A DNA stretch of 11,458 nucleotides from Candidatus Omnitrophota bacterium (GTDB taxonomy: Bacteria > Omnitrophota > Gorgyraeia > Duberdicusellales > 4484-171), in the NCBI GenBank assembly GCA_028702365.1, contig JAQVOZ010000026.1:1-11458 (forward strand). Direction: 5' to 3'. Shown piece after piece: positions 1 through 5,962 of this stretch. Under the pieces are notes generated by a model. It saw nothing but the letters and a program-made list of their open reading frames with translations, was not told where the DNA came from and did no database searches. The translations under genes were made by a program, and so were the position numbers. Positions within the stretch are counted from its first letter, which is position 1. Every line of letters starts with the position of its first letter.

Positions 1-76
1 GATCCAATTCCACCTTGTATTCCTTCTTGACTATGTCTTCTAAAATTTTAGAAACTTTTTGATAAAATCCTTTCAT
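1..76 (-). CDS. N-terminal fragment of a gene downstream of thrC; possibly arginyl-tRNA synthetase
   Basis: An ATG at 74-76 opens a frame that runs without a stop to the window edge, giving 25 codons that begin MKGFYQKVSKILEDIVKKEY. It starts 14 nt after the thrC stop, so it is probably the next gene of the hom-thrC operon. There is no clear Shine-Dalgarno sequence before it. The pattern of an amphipathic helix (VSKILEDIVKK) followed by a short strand (YKVELD) resembles the start of the ArgS N-terminal additional domain, but 25 residues are too few to decide. It does not look like cofactor-independent phosphoglycerate mutase (ApgM), which is sometimes found in this position. That a gene starts here is fairly likely; its identity is a guess. 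Confidence 0.5.
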   Translation of the reverse strand, partial: MKGFYQKVSKILEDIVKKEYKVELD

Positions 77-90
77 GGCTATTTGAAAAC

Positions 91-1161
91 TTAGATACCT
101 GCGGCTTTAGTTACTGCATCTAACTTTGCAGCTACTACAGGGGGTAGTTTTATACTTTTTATGGCAAGTTGAGGATCTTTTAATCCATGGCCGGTAAGAG
201 TACAGGTAATAAAAATTTCTTTCGAACTTGAAATCTTATTAAAAAAACCGGTTTTTTTAAGCATAAAAAGGCCTGCCACAGAAGCAGCTGATGCAGGCTC
301 TGCAAAAACACCTTCGGCGCTTGCTAAATATTTATATGCATCAATTATCTGCTTGTCGCTTACCGCGTCAATTAACCCGCATGATTCTTCGCGCGCTGCG
401 ACTGCTGCTTCCCAACTTGCGGGATTACCTATTTTAATAGCGGTTGCTATTGTTTTGGGATTCTTTATGGGGTGGCCTTTTACTATCGGGGCAGCGCCTT
501 TAGCCTGAAAACCAAGCATAGCTGGAAGACGATTTATTTTTCTGTAAGCGTAATACTCCTTATATCCTTTCCAGTAAGCAGTGATGTTTCCGGCGTTACC
601 TACGGGAAGGATATGAAAATCAGGCGCACGCCCGAGGTAATCGCATATTTCAAACGAAGCGGTTTTTTGGCCTTCTATGCGATAGGGGTTTATGGAATTT
701 ACCAGCTCAACATGATATTTTGAAGAAATTTCTCTAACTATCCTTAATGCGTCGTCAAAATTCCCTTTTACTGCCACTACCTTTGCATTGTGTATGAGTG
801 CCTGGGCTAATTTTCCAAGTGCGATCGCACCTTCCGGTATCACAACTATGCATTTTAAATTTGCGCGCGCGGCATAAGCCGCGGCGGATGCGGAGGTATT
901 TCCGGTTGATGCACAAATAACGGCGCGGGCGCCTTCTTCTTTTGCTTTTGAAATAGCAAGAGTCATTCCTCTGTCTTTAAATGACCCTGTTGGATTAAGC
1001 CCTTCATATTTAAGATAAACTTTGAAATTTTTTCCAATTAGGCGTGAGATTTTGGGCGAATATACTAAAGGGGTGCTGCCTTCAAGCATAGTAACAATAG
1101 GGGTATTTTTGGTTATCGGCAGGAAATTTTTGTATTGTAAAATCAGGCCCTGATACGCCAT
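91..1161 (-). CDS. thrC: Threonine synthase (PLP-dependent)
   Basis: Converts O-phospho-L-homoserine to L-threonine in the cytoplasm, the last step of threonine synthesis. The 356 residues match the short bacterial/plant-like class of about 350 aa. The PLP lysine is K62 in GLNPTGSFKDRGM. STGNTSASAAAYAAR (from about residue 85) and PVGNAGNITAYWKGY (from about 186) form the cofactor phosphate-binding and substrate regions, and EPASAASVAG with the later TGHGLKDP are typical of the family. The start overlaps the stop of hom by one base (TAATG), with GAGGAT upstream as ribosome binding site, so translation is coupled to hom. No gene for homoserine kinase is adjacent. Annotation is firm. Confidence 0.96.
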   Translation of the reverse strand: MAYQGLILQYKNFLPITKNTPIVTMLEGSTPLVYSPKISRLIGKNFKVYLKYEGLNPTGSFKDRGMTLAISKAKEEGARAVICASTGNTSASAAAYAARANLKCIVVIPEGAIALGKLAQALIHNAKVVAVKGNFDDALRIVREISSKYHVELVNSINPYRIEGQKTASFEICDYLGRAPDFHILPVGNAGNITAYWKGYKEYYAYRKINRLPAMLGFQAKGAAPIVKGHPIKNPKTIATAIKIGNPASWEAAVAAREESCGLIDAVSDKQIIDAYKYLASAEGVFAEPASAASVAGLFMLKKTGFFNKISSSKEIFITCTLTGHGLKDPQLAIKSIKLPPVVAAKLDAVTKAAGI

Positions 1162-2429
1162 TAAAAATCCTCTATTCGTATTATCTGCGATGGGCTTTTT
1201 ATTACGGAAAGCCGGTCAATTCTAAGAAGAGCCTTTTGCATGTCTGACTCTTTTGCTGCGTGCGTAATCATTATTACGGGAACGAATTTTCTGCGCAGCT
1301 TCTCTTTTTGAGTGACAGACGCTATACTTATATGCTGCGAAGCAAGAATTTTGGAAACTTTTGCCAAGACTCCCGGCTCATCATAAGCCATAAATCTCAT
1401 GTAATATCGTGATTTTACCGAATTTATGGTCTTGAGCCTTATATTTTCTTTCTTCCTTTCGGAAATTTCGCTTTCTAACGACATGCTCACAATATCGGAG
1501 ATAACAGCTGAAGACGTAGCGAGCCCTCCGGCTCCCCTTCCATAAAAAAGCAGGTCTCCTGCGGGCTGGGTATCAAGATATACTGCATTGTAAGAAGACG
1601 AAACTTCGGATAAAGGATGGCCTATGGGTATAAGAGTAGGGTGGACTCTTAAATCAAGAAATTTACCCTGGCGCTTTGCTATAGCCAAAAGTTTTACCCT
1701 GTAATTTAATTCTTCTGCATAAATGATATCAAGCATATTAATCTTGGAAATGCCTTCGGCATACACCCGCTTTGATGAGGGCCATACCCCGAAACAAAGA
1801 TAACTTAATATGCATAGTTTATTGAGTGTATCAATGCCTGATATATCAAAATGCGGTTTCTTTTCTGCGAAACCTTTTTTCTGAGCGCGGCGAAGAGCTG
1901 AAGAAAAATCAATCTTTTCCTGCGCCATTTTATAAAGTATATAATTTGTTGTGCCGTTTAAGATACCGTATATCTTTTTTATTTCGCAGGCAACTAACCC
2001 TTCTGAAATACTTTTAATCAGAGGTATTGCTCCGCAAACAGAAGCTTCAAACCCTATGTTTTTTCCAAATTTACGCGCAAGAGAAAATATTTCACGGCCG
2101 TGCTCAGCCAATAAAGCTTTGTTTGCAGTAACTACGTTCTTTCCTTTGCTAAGAGCCTCTTTAATAAAAGTAAAAGCCGGCTCAATACCTCCAATCAGCT
2201 CAACTATCGTATCTATTTGAGGGTCATTTAAAACCTTTGAAACATCAGTAGTAAAAGGAACGTTATACTTTGCGGCAACTTTTCCTTTGCCCTTTCTTAG
2301 GTCACACGCAAATTTTACTTCTATCTTTAAGGAAGTACGCCGGTTAACAAGCGAAGAGTATTGCGCCAACGACTTAAGCGTAGCGGAACCGACATTACCT
2401 AAACCGATTATTCCTATTTTTTTGACCAT
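1161..2429 (-). CDS. hom: Homoserine dehydrogenase with C-terminal ACT domain
   Basis: Reduces aspartate semialdehyde to homoserine with NAD(P)H, the branch point to threonine and methionine. The 422 residues begin with a Rossmann motif, IGLGNVGSATL (G9, G11, G14), followed by TANKALLAEHG (K104) and the substrate region GILNGTTNYIL at about 145. D185, D190 and K194 in the stretch PHFDISGIDTLNK match the catalytic acid and lysine positions of the family; the usual ADP just before them reads KKP, but E179 is kept. Residues from about 346 (MRFMAYDEPGVLAKVSKIL) form an ACT domain, so feedback inhibition by threonine is expected. The start codon lies 16 nt inside the preceding PilZ gene and has only a weak ribosome binding site, which points to translational coupling. 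Stop is TAA overlapping the thrC start. Confidence 0.96.
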   Translation of the reverse strand: MVKKIGIIGLGNVGSATLKSLAQYSSLVNRRTSLKIEVKFACDLRKGKGKVAAKYNVPFTTDVSKVLNDPQIDTIVELIGGIEPAFTFIKEALSKGKNVVTANKALLAEHGREIFSLARKFGKNIGFEASVCGAIPLIKSISEGLVACEIKKIYGILNGTTNYILYKMAQEKIDFSSALRRAQKKGFAEKKPHFDISGIDTLNKLCILSYLCFGVWPSSKRVYAEGISKINMLDIIYAEELNYRVKLLAIAKRQGKFLDLRVHPTLIPIGHPLSEVSSSYNAVYLDTQPAGDLLFYGRGAGGLATSSAVISDIVSMSLESEISERKKENIRLKTINSVKSRYYMRFMAYDEPGVLAKVSKILASQHISIASVTQKEKLRRKFVPVIMITHAAKESDMQKALLRIDRLSVIKSPSQIIRIEDF

Positions 2430-2776
2430 TTTTCTAATAACTCTTTTATATAAATTCCTAGTTCCTTAAAAAATTCTGCCGGTAAATCAGTAAATCTTAA
2501 TCTCGTTTCGTATATAAGGCCTTTTACTATCTCTTTGGAATCAACAACTTCAGCTATAATTTCTATCTTTTGTTCAAGAAAAGGAAACCTGATTGTCATA
2601 GCAAGCTGAGTGCCGCTGTCAAATTTTTTGTTGGTGGTGATAAGAACCCCGCCCTGGCTTATGTTTTTGGTTTGACTGAGATCATATGTACCATGCTGCC
2701 TTATCCTGTAGCTTACAACAAAATTAGCATTTGCCCTTGGAAATTTTCTTCTTTCCGCCCCCGCATATTTTTCCAT
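2414..2776 (-). CDS. PilZ-domain protein (probable c-di-GMP binder)
   Basis: A 120-residue single-domain protein with both PilZ ligand motifs: RRKFPR at residues 9-14 (the RxxxR element, R10 and R14) and NISQGG at 38-43 (the [D/N]xSxxG element), followed by a beta-rich body to about residue 95 and a C-terminal helix (EFFKELGIYIKELLEKW). Proteins of this family bind cyclic di-GMP and act as effectors on motility, secretion or polysaccharide production. No membrane segment is seen, so it should be cytoplasmic. The start is fixed by AAGGAGG spaced 7 nt before the ATG. Its end overlaps the start of hom by 16 nt, an odd partner for a threonine biosynthesis gene; the overlap probably reflects operon packing and coupled translation, not shared function. 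Stop codon TAG. Confidence 0.88.
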   Translation of the reverse strand: MEKYAGAERRKFPRANANFVVSYRIRQHGTYDLSQTKNISQGGVLITTNKKFDSGTQLAMTIRFPFLEQKIEIIAEVVDSKEIVKGLIYETRLRFTDLPAEFFKELGIYIKELLEKWSKK

Positions 2777-2807
2777 ACTCTTACCTCCTTAAAAGCAAAA
2801 CTTTGCC

Positions 2808-2871
2808 TTTCCTGCGGCATAGCTAGTTTTCAAAAAGACACAGGAGAAAAATTAGCAATTGTTGCAGGAAA
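2808..2871. repeat. Long imperfect inverted repeat between tRNA-Pro and the PilZ gene
   Basis: The arms TTTCCTGC (2808-2815) and GCAGGAAA (2864-2871) pair perfectly. The stem continues inward with two G-T positions, then CA/TG, a small internal loop, GCTA/TAGC (2822-2825 with 2853-2856), and finally TTTTC/GAAAA (2827-2831 with 2846-2850) around a 14-nt loop. It lies 32 nt upstream of the PilZ start codon. The two G-T pairs would be wobble pairs in plus-strand RNA but C-A mismatches in the minus-strand transcript that the neighbouring genes should make. It may be a structured 5' leader or a small palindromic element. Confidence 0.5.
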
Positions 2872-2897
2872 ACCAATTTTTTTATCAAATTTTAAGA

Positions 2898-2973
2898 TCG
2901 GGGGAGAGAGATTTGAACTCTCGGCCCCTTGCACCCCATGCAAGTGCGCTAATCCGGACTGCGCTACCCCCCG
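2898..2973 (-). tRNA. tRNA-Pro (anticodon GGG)
   Basis: The minus strand folds as a 76-nt class I tRNA: acceptor CGGGGGG pairing with UCCCCCG (one G-U), D-stem GCGC/GCGC, anticodon stem CUUGC/GCAAG around loop AUGGGGU with anticodon GGG, and T-stem GAGAG/CUCUC around UUCAAAU. The discriminator base is A and no CCA is encoded. A strong promoter lies about 110 nt upstream and the PilZ gene 121 nt downstream, so the tRNA may be processed out of the leader of the PilZ-hom-thrC message. Confidence 0.95.
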
Positions 2974-2984
2974 ATTAGAAATCT

Positions 2985-3000
2985 AGGGGTTTAGCCCCCT
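2985..3000. repeat. Short GC hairpin just upstream of tRNA-Pro
   Basis: AGGGG (2985-2989) pairs with CCCCT (2996-3000) around a 6-nt loop, 12 nt before the 5' end of tRNA-Pro. In neither orientation is it followed by a T-run, so it is not an intrinsic terminator. It could help processing of the tRNA 5' leader or be incidental. Confidence 0.35.
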
Positions 3001-3085
3001 TGAATCAACCTGTGCAACCTCAAAGAAGCAAAACCAATTTAAAAACAAAATCCCTCTTGTGCGTTAAAATGATTGATTTTTATTT

Positions 3086-3113
3086 ATTATACTAGGCTTT
3101 TTGGGGCTGTAAA
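3086..3113 (-). promoter_or_regulatory. Sigma70-type promoter for tRNA-Pro and probably PilZ-hom-thrC
   Basis: On the minus strand the -35 box reads TTTACA (3108-3113, 5 of 6 consensus bases), the spacer is 16 nt, and the -10 box is a perfect TATAAT (3086-3091). Transcription would begin near 3079, giving a leader of about 105 nt before tRNA-Pro. It is the best promoter match I can see in the window, and no terminator separates it from PilZ, hom and thrC. Confidence 0.7.
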
Positions 3114-3156
3114 GCAAGATTTATCGCTAGCATATCCACTATAGCTTGAACGCAAA

Positions 3157-3591
3157 TCACCGGTCTATAAAACCCTGATTGTCGTTCCAGACATCGTAGG
3201 AAGGCTCATCTGAACGAGACTGACTTTCTGCTGGTGCATATTCGCCCCAGTTATCCAGGCTTTCTTCCGGGGCTGGCGGTTCTTCTTCTTTAGCTGCTTC
3301 TTTTTTCTTTTCTTCTTCGGCTTGCTTCTTTTCTTCTTCTTTTTTCTTTTCTGCCTTGATTGCTTCTGCTGTTTTTTCTTCTGCCGTCTTTTCTTCAGTT
3401 TTTACCTCTGTACCTTCTTGTACCGGCCCTGCGCCTGCACCACCGGCATTTTCATCTTTATTAATGCCGGCTTCGGTTGCGCTGGCATTTGAGCCGGCAG
3501 AAGCATTTACGGCGCTTTGTGAGAAACATACCGGTAAAAAAAACAAAATGAACATCGCGGTTACAAAAAAAATAGTAATATTTTTTATCAT
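3157..3591 (-). CDS. Secreted Glu/Lys-rich protein of unknown function
   Basis: A 144-residue protein that I do not recognise. Residues 1-25 are a signal peptide: MIKN, a hydrophobic core (ITIFFVTAMFILFFLPV) and a likely cleavage site after CFS. The mature part starts with a Ser/Ala/Asn/Gly-rich stretch, continues with a highly charged Glu/Lys/Ala segment of about 50 residues containing the near-repeat EEKTAEEKTAEA and runs such as KKKEEEKKQAEEEKKK, then PPAPEES and a Trp-containing acidic tail ending DVWNDNQGFIDR. The charged segment should be a single long helix or disordered linker, as in periplasmic spacer regions. The ATG at 3589-3591 is chosen over one 45 nt upstream because AAGGAGG sits 5 nt before it and it gives a clean signal peptide. 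No homology can be claimed; export to the periplasm is likely. Confidence 0.75.
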   Translation of the reverse strand: MIKNITIFFVTAMFILFFLPVCFSQSAVNASAGSNASATEAGINKDENAGGAGAGPVQEGTEVKTEEKTAEEKTAEAIKAEKKKEEEKKQAEEEKKKEAAKEEEPPAPEESLDNWGEYAPAESQSRSDEPSYDVWNDNQGFIDR

Positions 3592-3596
3592 GTTTA

Positions 3597-3603
3597 CCTC
3601 CTT
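3597..3603 (-). promoter_or_regulatory. Ribosome binding site fixing the start of the Glu/Lys-rich protein
   Basis: A perfect AAGGAGG lies 5 nt before the ATG at 3589-3591. The longer reading with an upstream ATG at 3634-3636 would put this site inside the coding region and add 15 residues before the signal peptide. Confidence 0.8.
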
Positions 3604-3699
3604 AAAAATCAAATTTCCTGCAAACACTTTATACACACAGATACACGCGAACCGGCTTTATTAATTTTGTTTACCAAATTATTGTTATATATTTTCAAA

Positions 3700-4044
3700 T
3701 TAGTCATTCTCTCCTCGTATGAAAAAATAATACAATGACACAACAAGAATAATTATGACACAAGCTATGCGTATTAATAAAGGGTCAAATTGTTCTTTGT
3801 TTCTTTTAAAAAATTCCACCATATAATTTTGAATTTTTGTGGCGGCTACCAGTATCAACGCAATAACGAAACAAAAAGAAAATGCTTTTTTTATTTTCCA
3901 GGACTTCAATAATATCAATAAAGATACAAGGAAAAGGAGCCAAAATACCGGATTGGTGACGGAAAAATTAAAATTTACCAGTTCATAAAAATATTCCAAA
4001 AACTTTTTCGTTAATATCTGCCATTCAACATTAAAATTACTCAT
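3700..4044 (-). CDS. Small membrane protein with three predicted helices, unknown function
   Basis: I do not recognise this protein. Read from the ATG at 4042-4044 it has 114 residues: a polar N-terminus rich in aromatic residues (SNFNVEWQILTKKFLEYFYE), then three hydrophobic segments, PVFWLLFLVSLLILL, AFSFCFVIALILVAAT and RIACVIIILVVSLYYFFI, joined by short basic loops, and an acidic end RGEND. An in-frame GTG at 4072-4074 would add 10 residues; neither start has a good ribosome binding site, so the choice is uncertain. It follows the terminator at 4117-4150, so it needs its own promoter; TTGAGC with TAGAAA 15 nt later is only a weak candidate. The inner membrane is the likely location. Codon use and AT content resemble the neighbours. 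Confidence 0.65.
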   Translation of the reverse strand: MSNFNVEWQILTKKFLEYFYELVNFNFSVTNPVFWLLFLVSLLILLKSWKIKKAFSFCFVIALILVAATKIQNYMVEFFKRNKEQFDPLLIRIACVIIILVVSLYYFFIRGEND

Positions 4045-4116
4045 ATTACCAGTTTGATTTATTAATTTTACCACCCGGATGTTTTTCTACAATAAAAATA
4101 ATGCGCTCAAAAGTGC

Positions 4117-4150
4117 AAAAAAAATAGCCCCGGCATTATACCGGGGCTAT
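4117..4150 (-). terminator. Intrinsic terminator after the lipoprotein gene
   Basis: A perfect 10-bp stem (ATAGCCCCGG at 4124-4133 with CCGGGGCTAT at 4141-4150), a 7-nt loop, and on the minus strand an immediate run of eight T (4117-4124, partly in the stem). It lies 14 nt after the lipoprotein stop and should end the transcript carrying gpsA and the lipoprotein. In plus orientation no T-run follows, so it works one way. Confidence 0.95.
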
Positions 4151-4164
4151 CAATATCCAATTGC

Positions 4165-4632
4165 TTATTTTCCCTGCATAGCAGAGATAACGTTCTGGCT
4201 AACGCCTTCTTTCTTCAAATAATTAATGCCTTCTTCTGAAAAGTTAAACTTTGAATTTGTAGCGCGGATTTCCTTAATTATATCGTCGTCGCTTGCCCCT
4301 TTCCTGCTCATATCTATTATCTGCTGCATAGAAAGCTGTCCGGCCTGAACTGTCGGTTGTGCAGCTTGCGATGGCTGTGTATTTGCCGGAAGCGCCTGGG
4401 CTTGCGGTTTATTAATCTGGCTTCCTACAAGCGCGCCTGTAAGCGCACCAGCTGCAATACCTATGCCTGCTCCTTCTCCGCCGTGGCCGCCTTGATGGCC
4501 TATGATGCCTCCTGCGGCGCCTCCTATAAGCCCGCCAATTACAGCACCCTCAGCAACTCTTGTTTTATTGCTTTCACAGCCGTAACTGCATACAATAAAA
4601 AAACTGCAAAAAATAACCAATACTTTTTTCAT
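4165..4632 (-). CDS. Glycine-zipper lipoprotein
   Basis: A 155-residue exported protein. The N-terminus (MKKVLVIFCSFFIVCSYGC) is a lipoprotein signal with the acylated cysteine most likely C19; Ser at -3 is less usual than Leu, and C15 is an alternative. Residues about 28-70 form a glycine-zipper domain (AVIGGLIGGAAGGIIG and GIGIAAGALTGALVG with a His/Gly-rich hinge between), the type found in outer-membrane-associated SlyB/OmpA-like small lipoproteins. A Gln/Ala/Pro linker follows, then a helical C-terminus (MQQIIDMSRKGASDDDIIKE and GVSQNVISAMQ) resembling short-helix domains that end some secreted proteins. GAGGAGG 6 nt before the ATG fixes the start. It is 37 nt after gpsA, in the same transcript, and is closed by a strong terminator. 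A role in envelope integrity is inferred. Confidence 0.85.
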   Translation of the reverse strand: MKKVLVIFCSFFIVCSYGCESNKTRVAEGAVIGGLIGGAAGGIIGHQGGHGGEGAGIGIAAGALTGALVGSQINKPQAQALPANTQPSQAAQPTVQAGQLSMQQIIDMSRKGASDDDIIKEIRATNSKFNFSEEGINYLKKEGVSQNVISAMQGK

Positions 4633-4669
4633 TTAAACCTCCTCTATTCCGTAAACTTTCCGCAGCAAG

Positions 4670-5674
4670 CTATTCAACCTTAAGCGGGCGATTCATTAAA
4701 TCCTTCACAGCCTGAACAGGCGCTTTATTCTTATAGAGCATACAATAGATTTCTTTTGTTATGGGCATATCTATTTTATATTTTACGCTTAAATTGTAAA
4801 CTGATTTTACGGTGGTCACACCTTCCGCAACCATTTTCATATTTTCCAATATACTGCTGATCTTTGCTCCTTTACCGATTTTTTCGCCGACATAACGGTT
4901 CCTTGAAAGCACAGAAAAGCAAGTAGTACATAAATCGCCTATCCCGCTTATACCAAGGAAAGCTTTTTCGTTTATTTTCAAAGCCCTGGCGAACCGCATC
5001 ATTTCTTTAAGACCTCTGCAAATCAGCGCTGATTTTGTATTTGTGCCGAAGCCTAAGCCATCAGATATACCGCAGGCAATAGCTATTACATTTTTTAAAG
5101 CCCCAGCCGTTTCTATTCCTGCCACGTCGCTATTTGTGTATAGCCTTAAATTTGTTTCTTTGAATAATTCCTGTATTTTTTTTGCATTTGCGTGGGAACG
5201 CGAAGCTACAGTAGCAACAGCGGGAATATCTTTCGCTATTTCTTTCGCTATAGTAGGGCCGGATAAGACTACTATTTGTTTTAAATTAATATTTAATTCC
5301 TGTTTTATTATTTCGCTGGGCCGTTTAAGGCTTTTTATTTCAATGCCTTTCATTACGCTTATAAAAATTTTATCTTTGAGTTTAACTTTGGTATTGCTGA
5401 TTTTTTTTAAAACCGCTCTTAAATATTCTACCGGGACTGCGATTATAATAATGTGGCGAGACAATGCGGTTTTTAAATCAGAGGTAATACTAATATTGAA
5501 AGGTATTTTTACCGAGGGAAGGAAATCTTTGTTTTCCTGATTCTTTATTATTTTTTTAACTTCTTTTTCGAATGGAGACCATAGAGTTATTTCCAGATTG
5601 CTTTTTCTGGAAAGAATTATTGCCAGGGTTGTTCCCCAGCTTCCTGCACCAAGTATGGATATTTTCTCTTTCAT
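4670..5674 (-). CDS. gpsA: Glycerol-3-phosphate dehydrogenase [NAD(P)+]
   Basis: Reduces dihydroxyacetone phosphate to sn-glycerol 3-phosphate, supplying the backbone for phospholipids. Read from the ATG at 5672-5674 it has 334 residues, normal for the family. The N-terminal Rossmann motif is ILGAGSWGTTLA (G9 to T15). K109 in SVMKGIE, SGPTIAKEIA at about 128-137 and K194 in GALKNVIAIACGISDGLG are the conserved substrate and catalytic regions; GISGIGDLCTTC and SRNR (257-260) complete the C-terminal signature, followed by VAEGVTT. A GTG three codons upstream is possible, but neither start has a clear ribosome binding site. plsY, its frequent neighbour, is absent here. The stop codon is TAG. It shares a transcript with the downstream lipoprotein gene. 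Confidence 0.95.
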   Translation of the reverse strand: MKEKISILGAGSWGTTLAIILSRKSNLEITLWSPFEKEVKKIIKNQENKDFLPSVKIPFNISITSDLKTALSRHIIIIAVPVEYLRAVLKKISNTKVKLKDKIFISVMKGIEIKSLKRPSEIIKQELNINLKQIVVLSGPTIAKEIAKDIPAVATVASRSHANAKKIQELFKETNLRLYTNSDVAGIETAGALKNVIAIACGISDGLGFGTNTKSALICRGLKEMMRFARALKINEKAFLGISGIGDLCTTCFSVLSRNRYVGEKIGKGAKISSILENMKMVAEGVTTVKSVYNLSVKYKIDMPITKEIYCMLYKNKAPVQAVKDLMNRPLKVE

Positions 5675-5740
5675 GTTTGACACTAGTTTTTGCGAATGAC
5701 GTGAAATTTCTTCCCGTTTTTCCCGAAATCAATCATTCTT

Positions 5741-5818
5741 ATTCCGGCTCAGCTAAATATCTGGTAAATTTTCTTAAATTCCATCCTACAGGAAAATTTA
5801 CCAGAACTTCGCCGGAAT
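5741..5818. repeat. Nested inverted repeat upstream of gpsA
   Basis: The outer arms ATTCCGGC (5741-5748) and GCCGGAAT (5811-5818) enclose inner arms TCTGGTAAATTTTC (5760-5773) and GAAAATTTACCAGA (5792-5805), both perfect (8 bp and 14 bp). The inner loop is 18 nt, and the two stems are separated by 11 nt on the left and 5 nt on the right. This 78-nt structure meets the next palindrome at 5818. It is non-coding, has no terminator T-run and does not resemble a family I know; a small palindromic mobile element or a structured leader of gpsA are both possible. Confidence 0.65.
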
Positions 5819-5850
5819 TAAATTTTTCCGCTAAAGGCGGAAAAATTTAA
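5818..5850. repeat. 14-bp perfect hairpin abutting the 3' end of tRNA-Gly
   Basis: TTAAATTTTTCCGC (5818-5831) pairs perfectly with GCGGAAAAATTTAA (5837-5850) around a 5-nt loop. The last base of the right arm, 5850, is the discriminator base of tRNA-Gly. No separate T-run follows on either strand, so it is not a standard intrinsic terminator, though the A/T-rich lower stem could slow polymerase. Confidence 0.7.
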
Positions 5851-5920
5851 GCGGGCGATCGGGATCGAACCGACATATCCAGCTTGGAAGGCTAGTGTTC
5901 TGCCATTGAACTACGCCCGC
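5850..5920 (-). tRNA. tRNA-Gly (anticodon UCC)
   Basis: The minus strand folds as a 71-nt tRNA: acceptor GCGGGCG/CGCCCGC, D-arm GUUC-AAUGGCA-GAAC, anticodon stem CUAGC/GCUGG around loop CUUCCAA with anticodon UCC, and T-stem GUCGG/CCGAU around UUCGAUC (with a G-U pair). The discriminator is U, as usual for tRNA-Gly; CCA is not encoded. Both mature ends fall inside inverted repeats. Confidence 0.95.
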
Positions 5921-5962
5921 TGAAAATGTAAAAATACAGGGTTATTCCTTAATTTTCAGCGG
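5917..5962. repeat. 11-bp inverted repeat overlapping the 5' end of tRNA-Gly
   Basis: CCGCTGAAAAT (5917-5927) pairs perfectly with ATTTTCAGCGG (5952-5962) around a 24-nt spacer. The first four bases of the mature tRNA-Gly (GCGG on the minus strand, 5917-5920) form one end of this stem, so in the precursor it would compete with the acceptor stem. Its other end shares two G residues with the next hairpin. Confidence 0.6.

Noticed and set aside
2570..2986. Plus-strand open frame of 138 codons
   Set aside because: It runs antisense through the PilZ gene and tRNA-Pro; the C-terminal residues are a translation of the tRNA, and there is no ribosome binding site.
2985..3000. GGGG/CCCC hairpin as terminator of the Glu/Lys-rich gene
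   Set aside because: No T-run follows on the minus strand, and a strong promoter lies between it and that gene.
2869..3040. 11-bp direct repeat AAAACCAATTT (2869-2879 and 3030-3040) flanking tRNA-Pro, as possible attachment sites
   Set aside because: Neither copy overlaps the tRNA end, there is no integrase, and such an A/T-rich 11-mer can repeat by chance.
5572..5850. Plus-strand open frame of 92 codons
   Set aside because: It begins antisense to gpsA and ends as a translation of the palindromes at 5741-5850.
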